Assembly: GCF_028288465.1 (NCBI RefSeq)
Contig: NZ_JAQBNR010000015.1
Span: forward strand, 310,001 to 374,000
From: Ferruginibacter sp.
Lineage (GTDB): Bacteria > Bacteroidota > Bacteroidia > Chitinophagales > Chitinophagaceae
DNA length: 64,000 bases
Direction of reading: 5' to 3'
Positions within the stretch are counted from its first letter, which is position 1, and each line of letters starts with the position of its first letter. The notes beneath the pieces were generated by a model that was not told where the DNA came from, made no database searches, and saw only the letters and a program-made list of their open reading frames with translations. This document shows, one piece after another, positions 36,221-44,451 of the stretch. A program made the position numbers and the translations under genes.

Positions 36221-36451
36221 AAAGAAAGACACTTACTGCTCCATTCATAAAATTGGTTCCGGCTTTTTTGTTCATACCTTCTTTTGCAAATTCATAAACC
36301 AAAACATCAGAGAATTCTGATTAAAAAAGTTTTTGAGTTTTGATTTGAATTTTTATAAAATATTTGTACTTTGATTTACGATTTATCTTCCTGAGCTTTC
36401 CTCTTCAAACTCACATAGTAGCCTAATCTTAACTACCAAAAACGTAACATC

Positions 36452-36733
36452 ATGTTTAAACTATTATTATCGTCCATTCTAATGGTGACTGTTAATTTTC
36501 AGCTGGTATTAAATACCTCTGCAATTGGTTTTAAGAATCAGAACCAACCGGTATATCAATACATGGCTGTTTGTACGGATGGAGATGGTGCATTATGTCC
36601 CTGGGTAGACACCCAGGATGCGGCAAACAAATATGGCAAAGATCATGAAGTAACGACCAAGGGTCACAGATGGAGAATAGATACGAGAGAAAAGCCAAAA
36701 TTAAAGCAAGACTCAACAATAATTATAAAATAA
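36452..36733 (+). CDS. Small secreted protein, first of a pair
   Basis: 93 aa with an N-terminal hydrophobic signal (MFKLLLSSILMVTVNFQLVL). The mature part has YMAVCTDGDGALCPWVDTQDAANKY and HRWRIDTR. Two cysteines nine residues apart may form a disulphide. Not recognised. The next gene starts 11 bp later, so both are likely in one operon. Confidence 0.55.
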   Translation: MFKLLLSSILMVTVNFQLVLNTSAIGFKNQNQPVYQYMAVCTDGDGALCPWVDTQDAANKYGKDHEVTTKGHRWRIDTREKPKLKQDSTIIIK

Positions 36734-36744
36734 AAATTTATCCG

Positions 36745-37080
36745 ATGAAAAAAATATTCTTAATCCTTCTAGCAGTTTTATTTATTACTGTATCATACAC
36801 ATCCCGCCCTGTTGAAGATGATTCAATCAAATATGTATCCGTGGGAAACGTTCATCTGCCTAACGAAACGTGTAATCAAGGCTGGGCTGCAATGATTAAT
36901 AACAGCGGTCAACCGGGTGGGCCAAATAGAAATATTCGTGTGTATTATACGTTTAATAACAAACCAATGGTTTGTGATACTCGTCCATTACCCCAAATTC
37001 CAGACCCCAACCAAATTTACACTCTGTTAGGATGCTGGGGAGGAAATTATGTAATTACCCGATCCTTATATATCCCATAA
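36745..37080 (+). CDS. Small secreted protein, second of a pair
   Basis: 111 aa from ATG 36745 (MKKIFLILLAVLFITVS, signal peptide); the longer frame to 36670 overlaps the previous gene and is rejected. Mature part: three Cys (NETCNQGW, PMVCDTRP, LLGCWGGN) and many Asn/Gly/Pro. Not recognised. Followed by a small terminator-like hairpin. Confidence 0.55.
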   Translation: MKKIFLILLAVLFITVSYTSRPVEDDSIKYVSVGNVHLPNETCNQGWAAMINNSGQPGGPNRNIRVYYTFNNKPMVCDTRPLPQIPDPNQIYTLLGCWGGNYVITRSLYIP

Positions 37081-37085
37081 ATCAC

Positions 37086-37104
37086 TCGCTCGATAAGCGA
37101 TTTT
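37086..37104 (+). terminator. Small terminator hairpin
   Basis: TCGCT/AGCGA stem (37086-37090 with 37096-37100) followed by TTTT, 5 bp after the stop codon. The stem is short, hence the moderate confidence. Confidence 0.45.
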
Positions 37105-37144
37105 AATTAGATTGAATTTGTCTACTTATTCTACTCATGATTTT

Positions 37145-37250
37145 CACTCCACCGACCTATAGCAAAATGAATTATTGTACAAATAAAAGTGAAAGCCAGC
37201 GACTTTAAATACAATAGCCATCGCAATTCGTACACCGCCTTAAATGAAGT
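37145..37250 (+). repeat. Family B repeat, internal fragment
   Basis: It carries CACTCCACCGACCTATAGC, AAAATGAATTATTGTACAAA and CATCGCAATTCGTACACCG. Both ends of B are missing. Part of gap 37081-37499. Confidence 0.75.
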
Positions 37251-37360
37251 TTAACTTACATCCTACGACAGCGTAACAGCGTTTATTCAGATCTGCACGA
37301 AATAGTTTACCGGGACAAAAAGTTTCCGATAGTGGGTCGGAAACACGTTGACAGGTTTGA

Positions 37361-37400
37361 TGCCAGACAAACATATGCGTTAACAATTATTGGGTACCAA
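37361..37400 (+). repeat. Family C repeat, core fragment
   Basis: GCCAGACAAACATATGCGTT and AACAATTATTGGG resemble the C core. A small remnant in the same gap as a B fragment. Confidence 0.4.
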
Positions 37401-37499
37401 TAGTGCTGTTAACATAAGCCATGCACCCACCCATAACAGTATTCAAGGCTGACCCGGTATTTAAACTAACCTAACTTTAGATATCAGAATATATGTACT

Positions 37500-38666
37500 A
37501 TGTCAAACTGGAAAGAGGTCTTCATAAAATCTGCATCGGAACTGGAAGATAAATGGGATGCGCTGCGTTATAGCTTTAAAACAAAACTGGGCCTGAACGA
37601 TCCCGTGCAGATTGTGCCCTACCGCAGTTATGGCACCGCCGGTAATTTGTATATCAAAGGCCGTGTACTGGAAGACAAGCAAATACAAGCCGCCACCGAT
37701 AAGGATACCGTATTGAACAATCTTCTCAACATGTATAAACGTTTTGAAAGTGATGAAGTACCCGGTGCCCGGCTGAATGTTTTGCTGGCAAATGAAACGC
37801 ATGAGATAGTGACTGATAAGGAAGGCTATTTTGTGCTGAACGTGCAGCCGCTGACGCCAATCATAAACGGGGTGTTGTGGCATCCAATACCGCTGGAACT
37901 TGTAAGTGCACCCATGCCTTTTATCAAAGGCTTAAGGGCATCGGCTGAAGTAATGATTCCGCCGCCGGATGCGGAGTATGGCATCATCAGCGATATAGAT
38001 GATACCATTGTAGAAACCGGCGCCACCAGTCTGCTTGCAATGAGCAGGGCTACATTTTTAAACAATGCCAGAACAAGATTACCATTTGCAGGTGTGGCTG
38101 AATTTTACAATGCACTGCAACTTGGCCGCAATGGTAAACGCAACAATCCGTTTTTTTATGTAAGCAGCAGTCCCTGGAACCTGTACGACCTGCTGAAAGA
38201 TTTTCTCGACCTGAATAACATACCAGCAGGCCCGCTGTTGCTGCGTGATTTTGGATTGGATGTGAAAGCCCCTGCAGACAACGGACATATGGGGCACAAA
38301 CTAAAAGAGATCAGGCAGATACTGAAAGCTTATCCGCATCTTCCCTTTGTGTTGATTGGTGACAGTGGCCAGGATGACCCGGTAATCTACCAGGAAGTAG
38401 TAAAAGAGTTTCCGGGTCGCATGCTTGCCATTTATATCAGGGATGTTCAGTTGCCTGAAAGAAAAAAACTGGCAGTAGCGGTATCAGAATCACTCCGGTC
38501 TTCAGGGGTGGACATGATGATAGTAGAAAACACGGTGGAAGCTGCCAAACATGCAACTCAAAATGGTTTAATTTTTTCAGATGCCATCCCTGCTATTGAG
38601 CAAGATGAGAAGGAAGACAAAGGACAATTGCCTGGAAAAGAAGACCCGGCTGTTTTTCATGATTGA
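37500..38666 (+). CDS. App1-type phosphatase (DUF2183)
   Basis: 388 aa, cytoplasmic-looking. The N-terminal half has a beta-sandwich-like region (LYIKGRVLED, ARLNVLLANETHEIVTDKEGYF). The catalytic HAD-like half starts at SDIDDTIVETG (~163; DxDxT nucleophile), with FYVSSSPWNLYDLLKDFL, GHKLKEIRQIL and FVLIGDSGQDDPVIY. These are the motifs of the APP1_cat/DUF2183 family, whose yeast member is an Mg2+-dependent phosphatidate phosphatase. Length fits. The bacterial substrate is unknown. It is followed 137 bp later by a K+ channel gene on the same strand. Confidence 0.85.
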   Translation: MSNWKEVFIKSASELEDKWDALRYSFKTKLGLNDPVQIVPYRSYGTAGNLYIKGRVLEDKQIQAATDKDTVLNNLLNMYKRFESDEVPGARLNVLLANETHEIVTDKEGYFVLNVQPLTPIINGVLWHPIPLELVSAPMPFIKGLRASAEVMIPPPDAEYGIISDIDDTIVETGATSLLAMSRATFLNNARTRLPFAGVAEFYNALQLGRNGKRNNPFFYVSSSPWNLYDLLKDFLDLNNIPAGPLLLRDFGLDVKAPADNGHMGHKLKEIRQILKAYPHLPFVLIGDSGQDDPVIYQEVVKEFPGRMLAIYIRDVQLPERKKLAVAVSESLRSSGVDMMIVENTVEAAKHATQNGLIFSDAIPAIEQDEKEDKGQLPGKEDPAVFHD

Positions 38667-38803
38667 TGCCGTTTATTTACCCCGCCAGAGCGATCTGATT
38701 TTGGAGTTTAAATTTATCATAAGTGCAGTTTTGATGCAGACTAGCTGCATGTTAAATGCGGAGGAGATTGTAATATACCTGGAGTATCTTTATTGAACAA
38801 ATT

Positions 38804-39628
38804 ATGCATATGGAAAAAGAACAACAATCATCCTGGCAATACCGGCTTCATCAGATCATTTACGAGTCGGATACCGCAGCAGGTAAAGCTTTTGATGTTT
38901 CCCTGCTCGTACTCATTATTACCAGCATTGTGGTGGTTATGATGGACAGCATTGGTAAATGGCATTTGCTGAACGGGCGGTTGTTCTTCACCATGGAATG
39001 GATTTTTACAACCCTCTTTACAATTGAATATATTTTAAGACTGATCTGCATTAAAAAGCCGTGGAAATATGTTTTCAGCTTCCTGGGCATGATCGATTTG
39101 CTGGCCATTATTCCTTCTTATTTAAGCATTGTTTTTGCCGGTGCCCAATCGCTGCTGGTGTTCAGGGCATTGCGGCTGTTGCGCATTTTCCGCATTTTTA
39201 AACTCTCGCATTTTTTATCAGAGATGCAGTTTTTAGGCGGCGCAATAAAAGGCAGTCTGCGCAAGATCAGCATTTTTATGCTGGTAGTATTAACGCTGGT
39301 AATCATTATGGGGTCTGTCATGTACCTGGTAGAAAAAGGAGAGCATGGATTTGATAGTATACCCGATAGCATCTATTGGGCAATCGTTACTATTACCACA
39401 GTAGGTTATGGCGATATTTCACCGGTAACACCTGCCGGTAAGTTTGTTGCGAGTCTTATCATGCTGATGGGCTATGGCATCATTGCAGTACCCACCGGCA
39501 TTCTCACCAATGAAATGGCAGTAGCAATGCGGAAAAAAGAAACCCGTGCCGACGCCTGCTTAAGTTGTGGCCGGGAAGGGCATGATGTGAATGCGAAATT
39601 TTGTAAGTTTTGCGGGGCTGAATTGTAA
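38804..39628 (+). CDS. Voltage-gated-type potassium channel with C-terminal zinc ribbon
   Basis: 274 aa, six TM segments. S4 is SLLVFRALRLLRIFRIFKL with regularly spaced Arg/Lys. The pore helix and filter are IYWAIVTITTVGYGDISPVTP, a TVGYGD potassium filter. S6 is KFVASLIMLMGYGIIAVPTG. After a basic stretch (VAMRKKETRADA) there is a four-Cys ribbon, CLSCGREGHDVNAKFCKFCG, instead of an RCK or cyclic-nucleotide domain. Inner-membrane K+ channel; gating signal unknown. ATG at 38804 or 38810 (MEKEQQ) are both possible. Confidence 0.9.
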   Translation: MHMEKEQQSSWQYRLHQIIYESDTAAGKAFDVSLLVLIITSIVVVMMDSIGKWHLLNGRLFFTMEWIFTTLFTIEYILRLICIKKPWKYVFSFLGMIDLLAIIPSYLSIVFAGAQSLLVFRALRLLRIFRIFKLSHFLSEMQFLGGAIKGSLRKISIFMLVVLTLVIIMGSVMYLVEKGEHGFDSIPDSIYWAIVTITTVGYGDISPVTPAGKFVASLIMLMGYGIIAVPTGILTNEMAVAMRKKETRADACLSCGREGHDVNAKFCKFCGAEL

Positions 39629-39657
39629 CGGATACGCTTGCCGCGTTTTCAATTTCC

Positions 39658-39783
39658 ATCTGCAACGTCTCCTCCCGGGCGGGTGCAATATGAAGAGACG
39701 TTATGTACTGCCTGAGCAACGAACATACCCGGCCCTGCGCAGCATCCTCAGCCATACTGCAAAAGCCCGTTGAGCCGCCAGTG
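39658..39783 (+). repeat. Family A repeat, diverged
   Basis: The left end TCTGCAACGTCTCCTCCCGG is good; the middle and right end are substituted (final GAGCCGCCAGTGG). It lies exactly between the 3' ends of two convergent genes. Confidence 0.75.
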
Positions 39784-39791
39784 GTAATAAC

Positions 39792-40163
39792 CTATGATTT
39801 CTTTTTGGTGGTTTTCGGGCTATTTTTTTTAACGGCGTTTTTTACAGGTTTTGCAACTCTTTTTTTAGCCGGGGCGGCTTTTTTTACTACAACTGATTTT
39901 GTTGGTTTTTTAGCTGCCGGTTTAATTATTTTCTTGGTAGCTTTCTTTGCTACTTTTTTAGGAACATTGCCCGCAGCTGGTTCCACTTTTGAAACAAGAT
40001 CACTGACTGCCTCCTTCACCGATTCAACGGCATTACCGGCTGCTTCAATTAAATGGTCTTTTTGATTGGATATCTTGCCGGCGATTGTTCCTATTGCTCC
40101 GGCAATTTTGATTAAGGTCGTTTCTTTTTGTGGCGCTTTTACCAATTTCTTATTCTTTTGCAT
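39792..40163 (-). CDS. Histone H1-like lysine-rich protein
   Basis: 123 aa from ATG 40163 (MQKNKKLVKAPQ); the upstream frame to 40259 is ignored. Residues ~10-55 are a short helical domain (TTLIKIAGAIGTIAGKISNQ, EAAGNAVESVKEAVSDL). Residues ~65-123 are a Lys/Ala/Pro tail with repeated KKxxKPxxKK and KKAAPAKK motifs, as in eukaryotic H1 tails and bacterial AlgP/Hc1-type proteins. Likely binds DNA non-specifically. The minus-strand cluster continues with two small paralogues and IDH. Confidence 0.7.
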   Translation of the reverse strand: MQKNKKLVKAPQKETTLIKIAGAIGTIAGKISNQKDHLIEAAGNAVESVKEAVSDLVSKVEPAAGNVPKKVAKKATKKIIKPAAKKPTKSVVVKKAAPAKKRVAKPVKNAVKKNSPKTTKKKS

Positions 40164-40343
40164 TGGATGAAGTTTGATACAATTTAGTGTAAATATGGTA
40201 TCTGGTACAAATACAAATTTAATTAACCAGTATTCGGCTATCCGGTAATGCCCAATCACGTTCGCCTGTTATAGGAGCAGTCAAATTACTTTTTCCTTTT
40301 CCTGTTTGGTAGCAATGAGCAGCTGTCTTCCTTTTAAATAAAA

Positions 40344-40628
40344 CTATTTACTATTTGTAACTTCAATGCTGACCACTGCGGTGATGATGAGCTTCTTTTT
40401 CTTTTTTTCTGCTTGCTCAATAATTTCGGTGATTTGCAACATACTTTTCTTCAATTCCGGAATTCTTTTTGTTGATGTTTCATCATCTTTTCCCAGACGT
40501 TCGTTAGAGCTAAAATTTTTCATTACATGAAAGTTTAACTTGCTGGAGTACAAATTTATCAGCACTTCCTTTGCGTCCTGGGGAGTAAATTCACCTTCAA
40601 TTAATGTAAAGTCCTGGCTTTTCTTCAT
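40344..40628 (-). CDS. Small paralogue of unknown function
   Basis: 94 aa. FTLIEGEFTPQDAKEVLINLYSSKLNFH, later KRIPELKKSMLQITEII and a terminal strand LIITAVVSIEV. The same layout (strand-EGxF-DA-helix, central charged linker, helix, strand) is seen in the 80-aa protein at 40830-41072, so they are paralogues. Likely cytoplasmic; function unknown. Confidence 0.55.
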   Translation of the reverse strand: MKKSQDFTLIEGEFTPQDAKEVLINLYSSKLNFHVMKNFSSNERLGKDDETSTKRIPELKKSMLQITEIIEQAEKKKKKLIITAVVSIEVTNSK

Positions 40629-40829
40629 GTTTATGGTGTATGTTTAAATTCTTGTTTGAAACCAGCCTGAGCGTTCTCAAACAGCGTATTAATAACAGGG
40701 ATAAAAAAAGCTGACTCAGCATGCCATCATGATTTAATATGGATAACACAAAAAATATAGCCATACCAGGTATGTTAAGGGCGATTGCGAATGCTTTTGT
40801 ATTTGATCTTTTACTTTATACTTTGCTTG

Positions 40830-41072
40830 TTATATAATATTGATTGTGGCATCTAAGCCTACATTTTCTTTTTTTAAAAGTATTCCCTTCCTGGCTTCAA
40901 ATAACTCTTTTTGAAGGTGCTTAATTTTGGTTTCCCTGTTTTTAATATCTTCTTCATTGCTGTTACCGGCTATTTTATTTTCATGGTATTTGATTTTTAC
41001 ATGAATCATCTTTGTGATAATGTCAATAGCGTCATTGGCATCAAATTGCCCCTGGATAAGTTGAATAGTCAT
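40830..41072 (-). CDS. Small paralogue of unknown function
   Basis: 80 aa. TIQLIQGQFDANDAIDIITKMIHVKIKYHE and KIKHLQKELFEARKGIL align by eye with the 94-aa protein 201 bp downstream. It starts 11 bp after the CutA-like gene, so it is probably the third gene of an IDH-led operon. Function unknown. Confidence 0.55.
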   Translation of the reverse strand: MTIQLIQGQFDANDAIDIITKMIHVKIKYHENKIAGNSNEEDIKNRETKIKHLQKELFEARKGILLKKENVGLDATINII

Positions 41073-41083
41073 GGTGTTGGTTT

Positions 41084-41395
41084 TTAAGTTTTTAATGTTC
41101 TTGACCTTAATAGCTCGTCAAATATTTTGTTTGATGCAACAATGGGTGTTGCGTTAATGGGTACTTCCCGCCCGCATTCGTCTTCAATTAGTTTTGCGAT
41201 TTGTGTAAACAGCAATGCTTTAGTTTGTGCTGTTATCACATTATAAACCTCTCTGGAAAGCGTACCATCCTTTGATGTAAACGATTCATTATTTTGATCT
41301 ATGGATGCATTGGCTATCAATTGGCAGGTGAGTAATTTTTCTACCAGCAACACAGGATCGTAGTCTTGTTTCAGATATATTATCAGGTTAATCAT
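41084..41395 (-). CDS. CutA-like small protein
   Basis: 103 aa. YDPVLLVEKLLTCQLIANASI, REVYNVITAQTKALLFTQIAKLIED and the terminal VPINATPIVASNKIFDELL resemble the CutA1 ferredoxin-like trimer fold (xxLAxxLLxxxLIAxAxI...VPxIxxxPIxxGxxxYLxWL). The usual metal and tryptophan residues are not evident, so only the fold is proposed. It begins 12 bp after isocitrate dehydrogenase and is probably co-transcribed. Confidence 0.5.
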   Translation of the reverse strand: MINLIIYLKQDYDPVLLVEKLLTCQLIANASIDQNNESFTSKDGTLSREVYNVITAQTKALLFTQIAKLIEDECGREVPINATPIVASNKIFDELLRSRTLKT

Positions 41396-41407
41396 CTTAT
41401 AATACTA

Positions 41408-42844
41408 TTATTGTCCCTGCCCTAAAGAGTAGGCTGCTTTACCATTAAAAGAATACAGATTTTCTGTTTTGATTGTATCAATATTCTCCGCAACAGCATT
41501 CGACAGCAAATCAATAATATCTTTTTTTGTAATTACACTATCGTCAGCCGGCTTAAACCTGCAACGCCAATGGTCAGTGCAAAAAGTTTCTTTAAAACCA
41601 TCCGGGTATACTTTTATACCCCTGTTTGTTATCATCGTAAGGTTTAAACCTGGCCGCTCTGTTTTACGAAGAATGCTGGCCAGTTCGTTGGCATCTGTTC
41701 CTGCCCAGTGTACAAACACATCAACTCCCACCAACTCCTTTTGAGCAGAAGGTTTTCTTTGATATTTCGGCAGGTTAAGGGGCGTGTCTTTTGCGTAGGA
41801 CACTGATTTTAACACCGAAGGCTTATTACCTAAATTGGCTATTACGGCTTTGGCAAATTCTTTTGTACCTACCTGCTGCTTGCTGGTGCCTTCTTTAAAA
41901 ATGTCATACGTATGAATACCATCTTCGATGGTTTTAAGCCAGGCATTTTGAACTTTCTCAGCAATATCGGTTTGGCCTATATGGTTAAGCATCATTACAG
42001 CCCCTTGCAGCAGGCCGGAAGGATTGGCCGCATTTTGTCCTGCTCTACGTGGAGCTGAACCGTGAATGGCTTCAAACATGGCGCACTCTTCGCCAATATT
42101 TGCTGAGCCTGCCAGGCCTACAGAACCGGTAATTTGAGCAGCCACGTCAGACAACACATCCCCATACAGATTTGGCATAACCAGTACATCAAAAATTTCA
42201 GGGGTATCTGCCAGCTTTGCCGCACCTATGTCAATAATCCAGTGTTCATTTTCTATTTCGGGATATTCTTTTGCAATTTCATCAAACACCTGGTGAAACA
42301 AACCATCGCTTTGTTTCATGATATTGTCTTTCGTAAAACAGGTCACTTTTTTTCGTCCCTGTTGTCTGGCATACTCAAAAGCATAGCGAACTATTTTTTC
42401 ACAACCCGGCCTGCTGATTAACTTCAGGCATTGCACTACTTCATCTGTTTGCTGGTGCTCAATACCTGCATAAAGATCCTCTTCGTTTTCCCTCACTATC
42501 ACCAGGTCCATTACAGGATGTTTGGTGCTTACAAAAGGATGCAGGCTCATACATGGCCGAACGTTGGAATAGAGGCCAAGGAATTTACGGGTGGTTACGT
42601 TAAGGCTCTTGTATCCACCTCCCTGTGGTGTTGTAATGGGAGCTTTCAGGAAAATCTTATTTCGCCGGATAGTGTCCCACGCTTCAGGTGCTATACCTGA
42701 AGTATTGCCGGCCAGGTACACTTTTTCACCTACTGCTATTTCTTCAATTTCAATTTTTGCACCGGCAGCCAGGATAATGTCCAAAGTGGCATCCATAATT
42801 TCCGGCCCTATACCATCGCCTTTTGCTACAGTAATTTTTGTCAT
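41408..42844 (-). CDS. icd: NADP-type isocitrate dehydrogenase
   Basis: 478 aa from ATG 42844 (MTKITVAKGDGIGPEI). It converts isocitrate to 2-oxoglutarate and CO2. Motifs: GDGIGPEI at the N-terminus, the substrate-binding SLNVTTRKFLGLYSNVRP, VIVRENEEDLYAGIEH, PNLYGDVLSDVAAQITGSVG (metal-binding Asp residues), and the cofactor segment EAIHGSAPRRAGQNAANPSG. A ~135-aa C-terminal extension (GVDVFVHWAGTD... to the end) marks the Thermus/Rickettsia-type subfamily of ~480-500 aa. Cytoplasmic, TCA cycle. First gene of a likely operon with the CutA-like and small proteins. Confidence 0.9.
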   Translation of the reverse strand: MTKITVAKGDGIGPEIMDATLDIILAAGAKIEIEEIAVGEKVYLAGNTSGIAPEAWDTIRRNKIFLKAPITTPQGGGYKSLNVTTRKFLGLYSNVRPCMSLHPFVSTKHPVMDLVIVRENEEDLYAGIEHQQTDEVVQCLKLISRPGCEKIVRYAFEYARQQGRKKVTCFTKDNIMKQSDGLFHQVFDEIAKEYPEIENEHWIIDIGAAKLADTPEIFDVLVMPNLYGDVLSDVAAQITGSVGLAGSANIGEECAMFEAIHGSAPRRAGQNAANPSGLLQGAVMMLNHIGQTDIAEKVQNAWLKTIEDGIHTYDIFKEGTSKQQVGTKEFAKAVIANLGNKPSVLKSVSYAKDTPLNLPKYQRKPSAQKELVGVDVFVHWAGTDANELASILRKTERPGLNLTMITNRGIKVYPDGFKETFCTDHWRCRFKPADDSVITKKDIIDLLSNAVAENIDTIKTENLYSFNGKAAYSLGQGQ

Positions 42845-43032
42845 AAAGTTTATTGTTGTTTTAGTTTTATACTGCAAAAATGAGCATATCTATTCATAAG
42901 TTTTCATTTATCTTATCTATAGTAAGCATAAAATATTTTAATGTATTTATCATTTAAAATAATAGCAGACAAGATCATTATCTTAATCACCGGGCTACAT
43001 TAAATTGATGGATGGATGGATAGTGGAATGGC

Positions 43033-44451
43033 TTAAAACAGTTTACCAGCAGCCCATTCCAGAGCGTACTTCGCCTTGTACCATTTTGAAACCAGCTCGA
43101 GTCTTTTTTGCTCTGATTCAATTACTTTGATTTCCCTTGTGTTAACCAGGAAAAGGGAGCTTTCGCCCTGCGCAAATTTTAATTCTTCGCTGCGTAGTAA
43201 AGACTGGTAATTATTGAACATGCTTTGTGCAGTTTGCAACTGGCTGGCCAAAGCAATTAATTCATTGTAATAACTGTGTATTTTATTTTCCGTTTGCCGG
43301 CGTTTGTTATTGAGTTCCAGGTTGGTTTCCTTAATTTTTAACTGCGCATTTTTATAGTCGCCACGGGCTTGCCTTAAAAACAAGGGAATTTTAAAATCTA
43401 TACCCCACCGGTAATTATTCTGGATAAAATTGGTACTAAGGTTTTTAAGAGCGTAGTAATCTTTATTCAGCAGATTCGCTTTTACTGAAAGGTAAGGTAG
43501 CAGGCTCTGGCGTTTTAATTTACGCTCTACTTCCAGACTGCTTAATTTAAAGTCATAAACTTTTAAAACAGGATGTTGAAGTATAGATTGGGCAATGAGC
43601 TCTTCTGCATGTTGATTGGTTACAGCAGGAGCAAAATTTAAACTTTCAGGAAGAAAATTATCAGGTAATTGATAACTGCTATAATTTTCAAACCATAAAT
43701 AATTACCCAGTTCTAATTTTGCGTTCGTCAATTTCAAAAGGGCTTCCGATTGCATCAGCTGATACGTCTGCAGCTGAGTATAGGCTTCAACGGTATCCAC
43801 CAATGCACGGTCGCCTTGAGTAAAGGCAATCCGGATTAACCTAAGCCTGTTGCTGGCTATTTCGGTAAACTTACTGTAAGCTATGTATTGCTGATAACTT
43901 GCGGCCCAATTCCAGTAAGCGAGGTAGCTGTTAAAAAACAGGTCATTTAATATTACCAGGCGCTCCTGTTCACTCTGACTTCTGAATAATTTAGCCTGTT
44001 GCAGTGCCGCACGTCTTTTATCTAACAGTAGCCCGTTGGCCAGCGGAATTTCAAGGCCGAGATAACTTGTTTTGCCCTTTGTAATTTCTGATGTAATATA
44101 ATCACCGCCATTATTTTCAATGCCTGTTTTAATATTACCAACCGGTAAAGGAACGTTCAACTCCGGGTTATTATAGAAATAATAATTTTTACCATCAAAG
44201 GTTTTTCTGCTGGCTTCAAAGGCAATGGCGGGATCAAAATTTCCTTTAGCTGACAACAATGCCCCATCCGCTTTTTCTACCGCGATATTAGCCTGCTTTG
44301 CCACGGGATGGTATTGCTTTACCTGGCTGATAAAGTCTCTTTCAGTAAGCACCTGCATCTGTGGATCTTGTGCGTAGCTAAATAGTATTGTACTAACATA
44401 TATGGTAAAGACAACACTACATTTCTTTCCAATAGATTGCACATTACTCAT
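43033..44451 (-). CDS. TolC-family outer-membrane efflux protein
   Basis: 472 aa from ATG 44451 (MSNVQSIGKK), overlapping the HlyD gene's stop by 8 bp. Signal peptide ends near SYAQDPQ. Two long helical halves with TolC-type repeats: FISQVKQYHPVAKQANI, ALVDTVEAYTQLQTYQLM, HPVLKVYDFKLSSLEVERKL and GESSLFLVNTREIKVIES. The outer-membrane channel of a tripartite exporter whose other members are the two genes immediately upstream in the same operon. Confidence 0.9.
   Translation of the reverse strand: MSNVQSIGKKCSVVFTIYVSTILFSYAQDPQMQVLTERDFISQVKQYHPVAKQANIAVEKADGALLSAKGNFDPAIAFEASRKTFDGKNYYFYNNPELNVPLPVGNIKTGIENNGGDYITSEITKGKTSYLGLEIPLANGLLLDKRRAALQQAKLFRSQSEQERLVILNDLFFNSYLAYWNWAASYQQYIAYSKFTEIASNRLRLIRIAFTQGDRALVDTVEAYTQLQTYQLMQSEALLKLTNAKLELGNYLWFENYSSYQLPDNFLPESLNFAPAVTNQHAEELIAQSILQHPVLKVYDFKLSSLEVERKLKRQSLLPYLSVKANLLNKDYYALKNLSTNFIQNNYRWGIDFKIPLFLRQARGDYKNAQLKIKETNLELNNKRRQTENKIHSYYNELIALASQLQTAQSMFNNYQSLLRSEELKFAQGESSLFLVNTREIKVIESEQKRLELVSKWYKAKYALEWAAGKLF

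Noticed and set aside
38659..38796. 45-codon ORF after the App1 gene
   Set aside because: It overlaps the App1 end in another frame, lacks a plausible RBS and has no recognisable features.
5994..39783. Family A as a CRISPR array or as tRNA-like genes
   Set aside because: Copies are far apart with no spacers, and no tRNA features (acceptor CCA, T-loop) are seen.
43007..43021. GATG microsatellite (three units)
   Set aside because: Too short to be notable.
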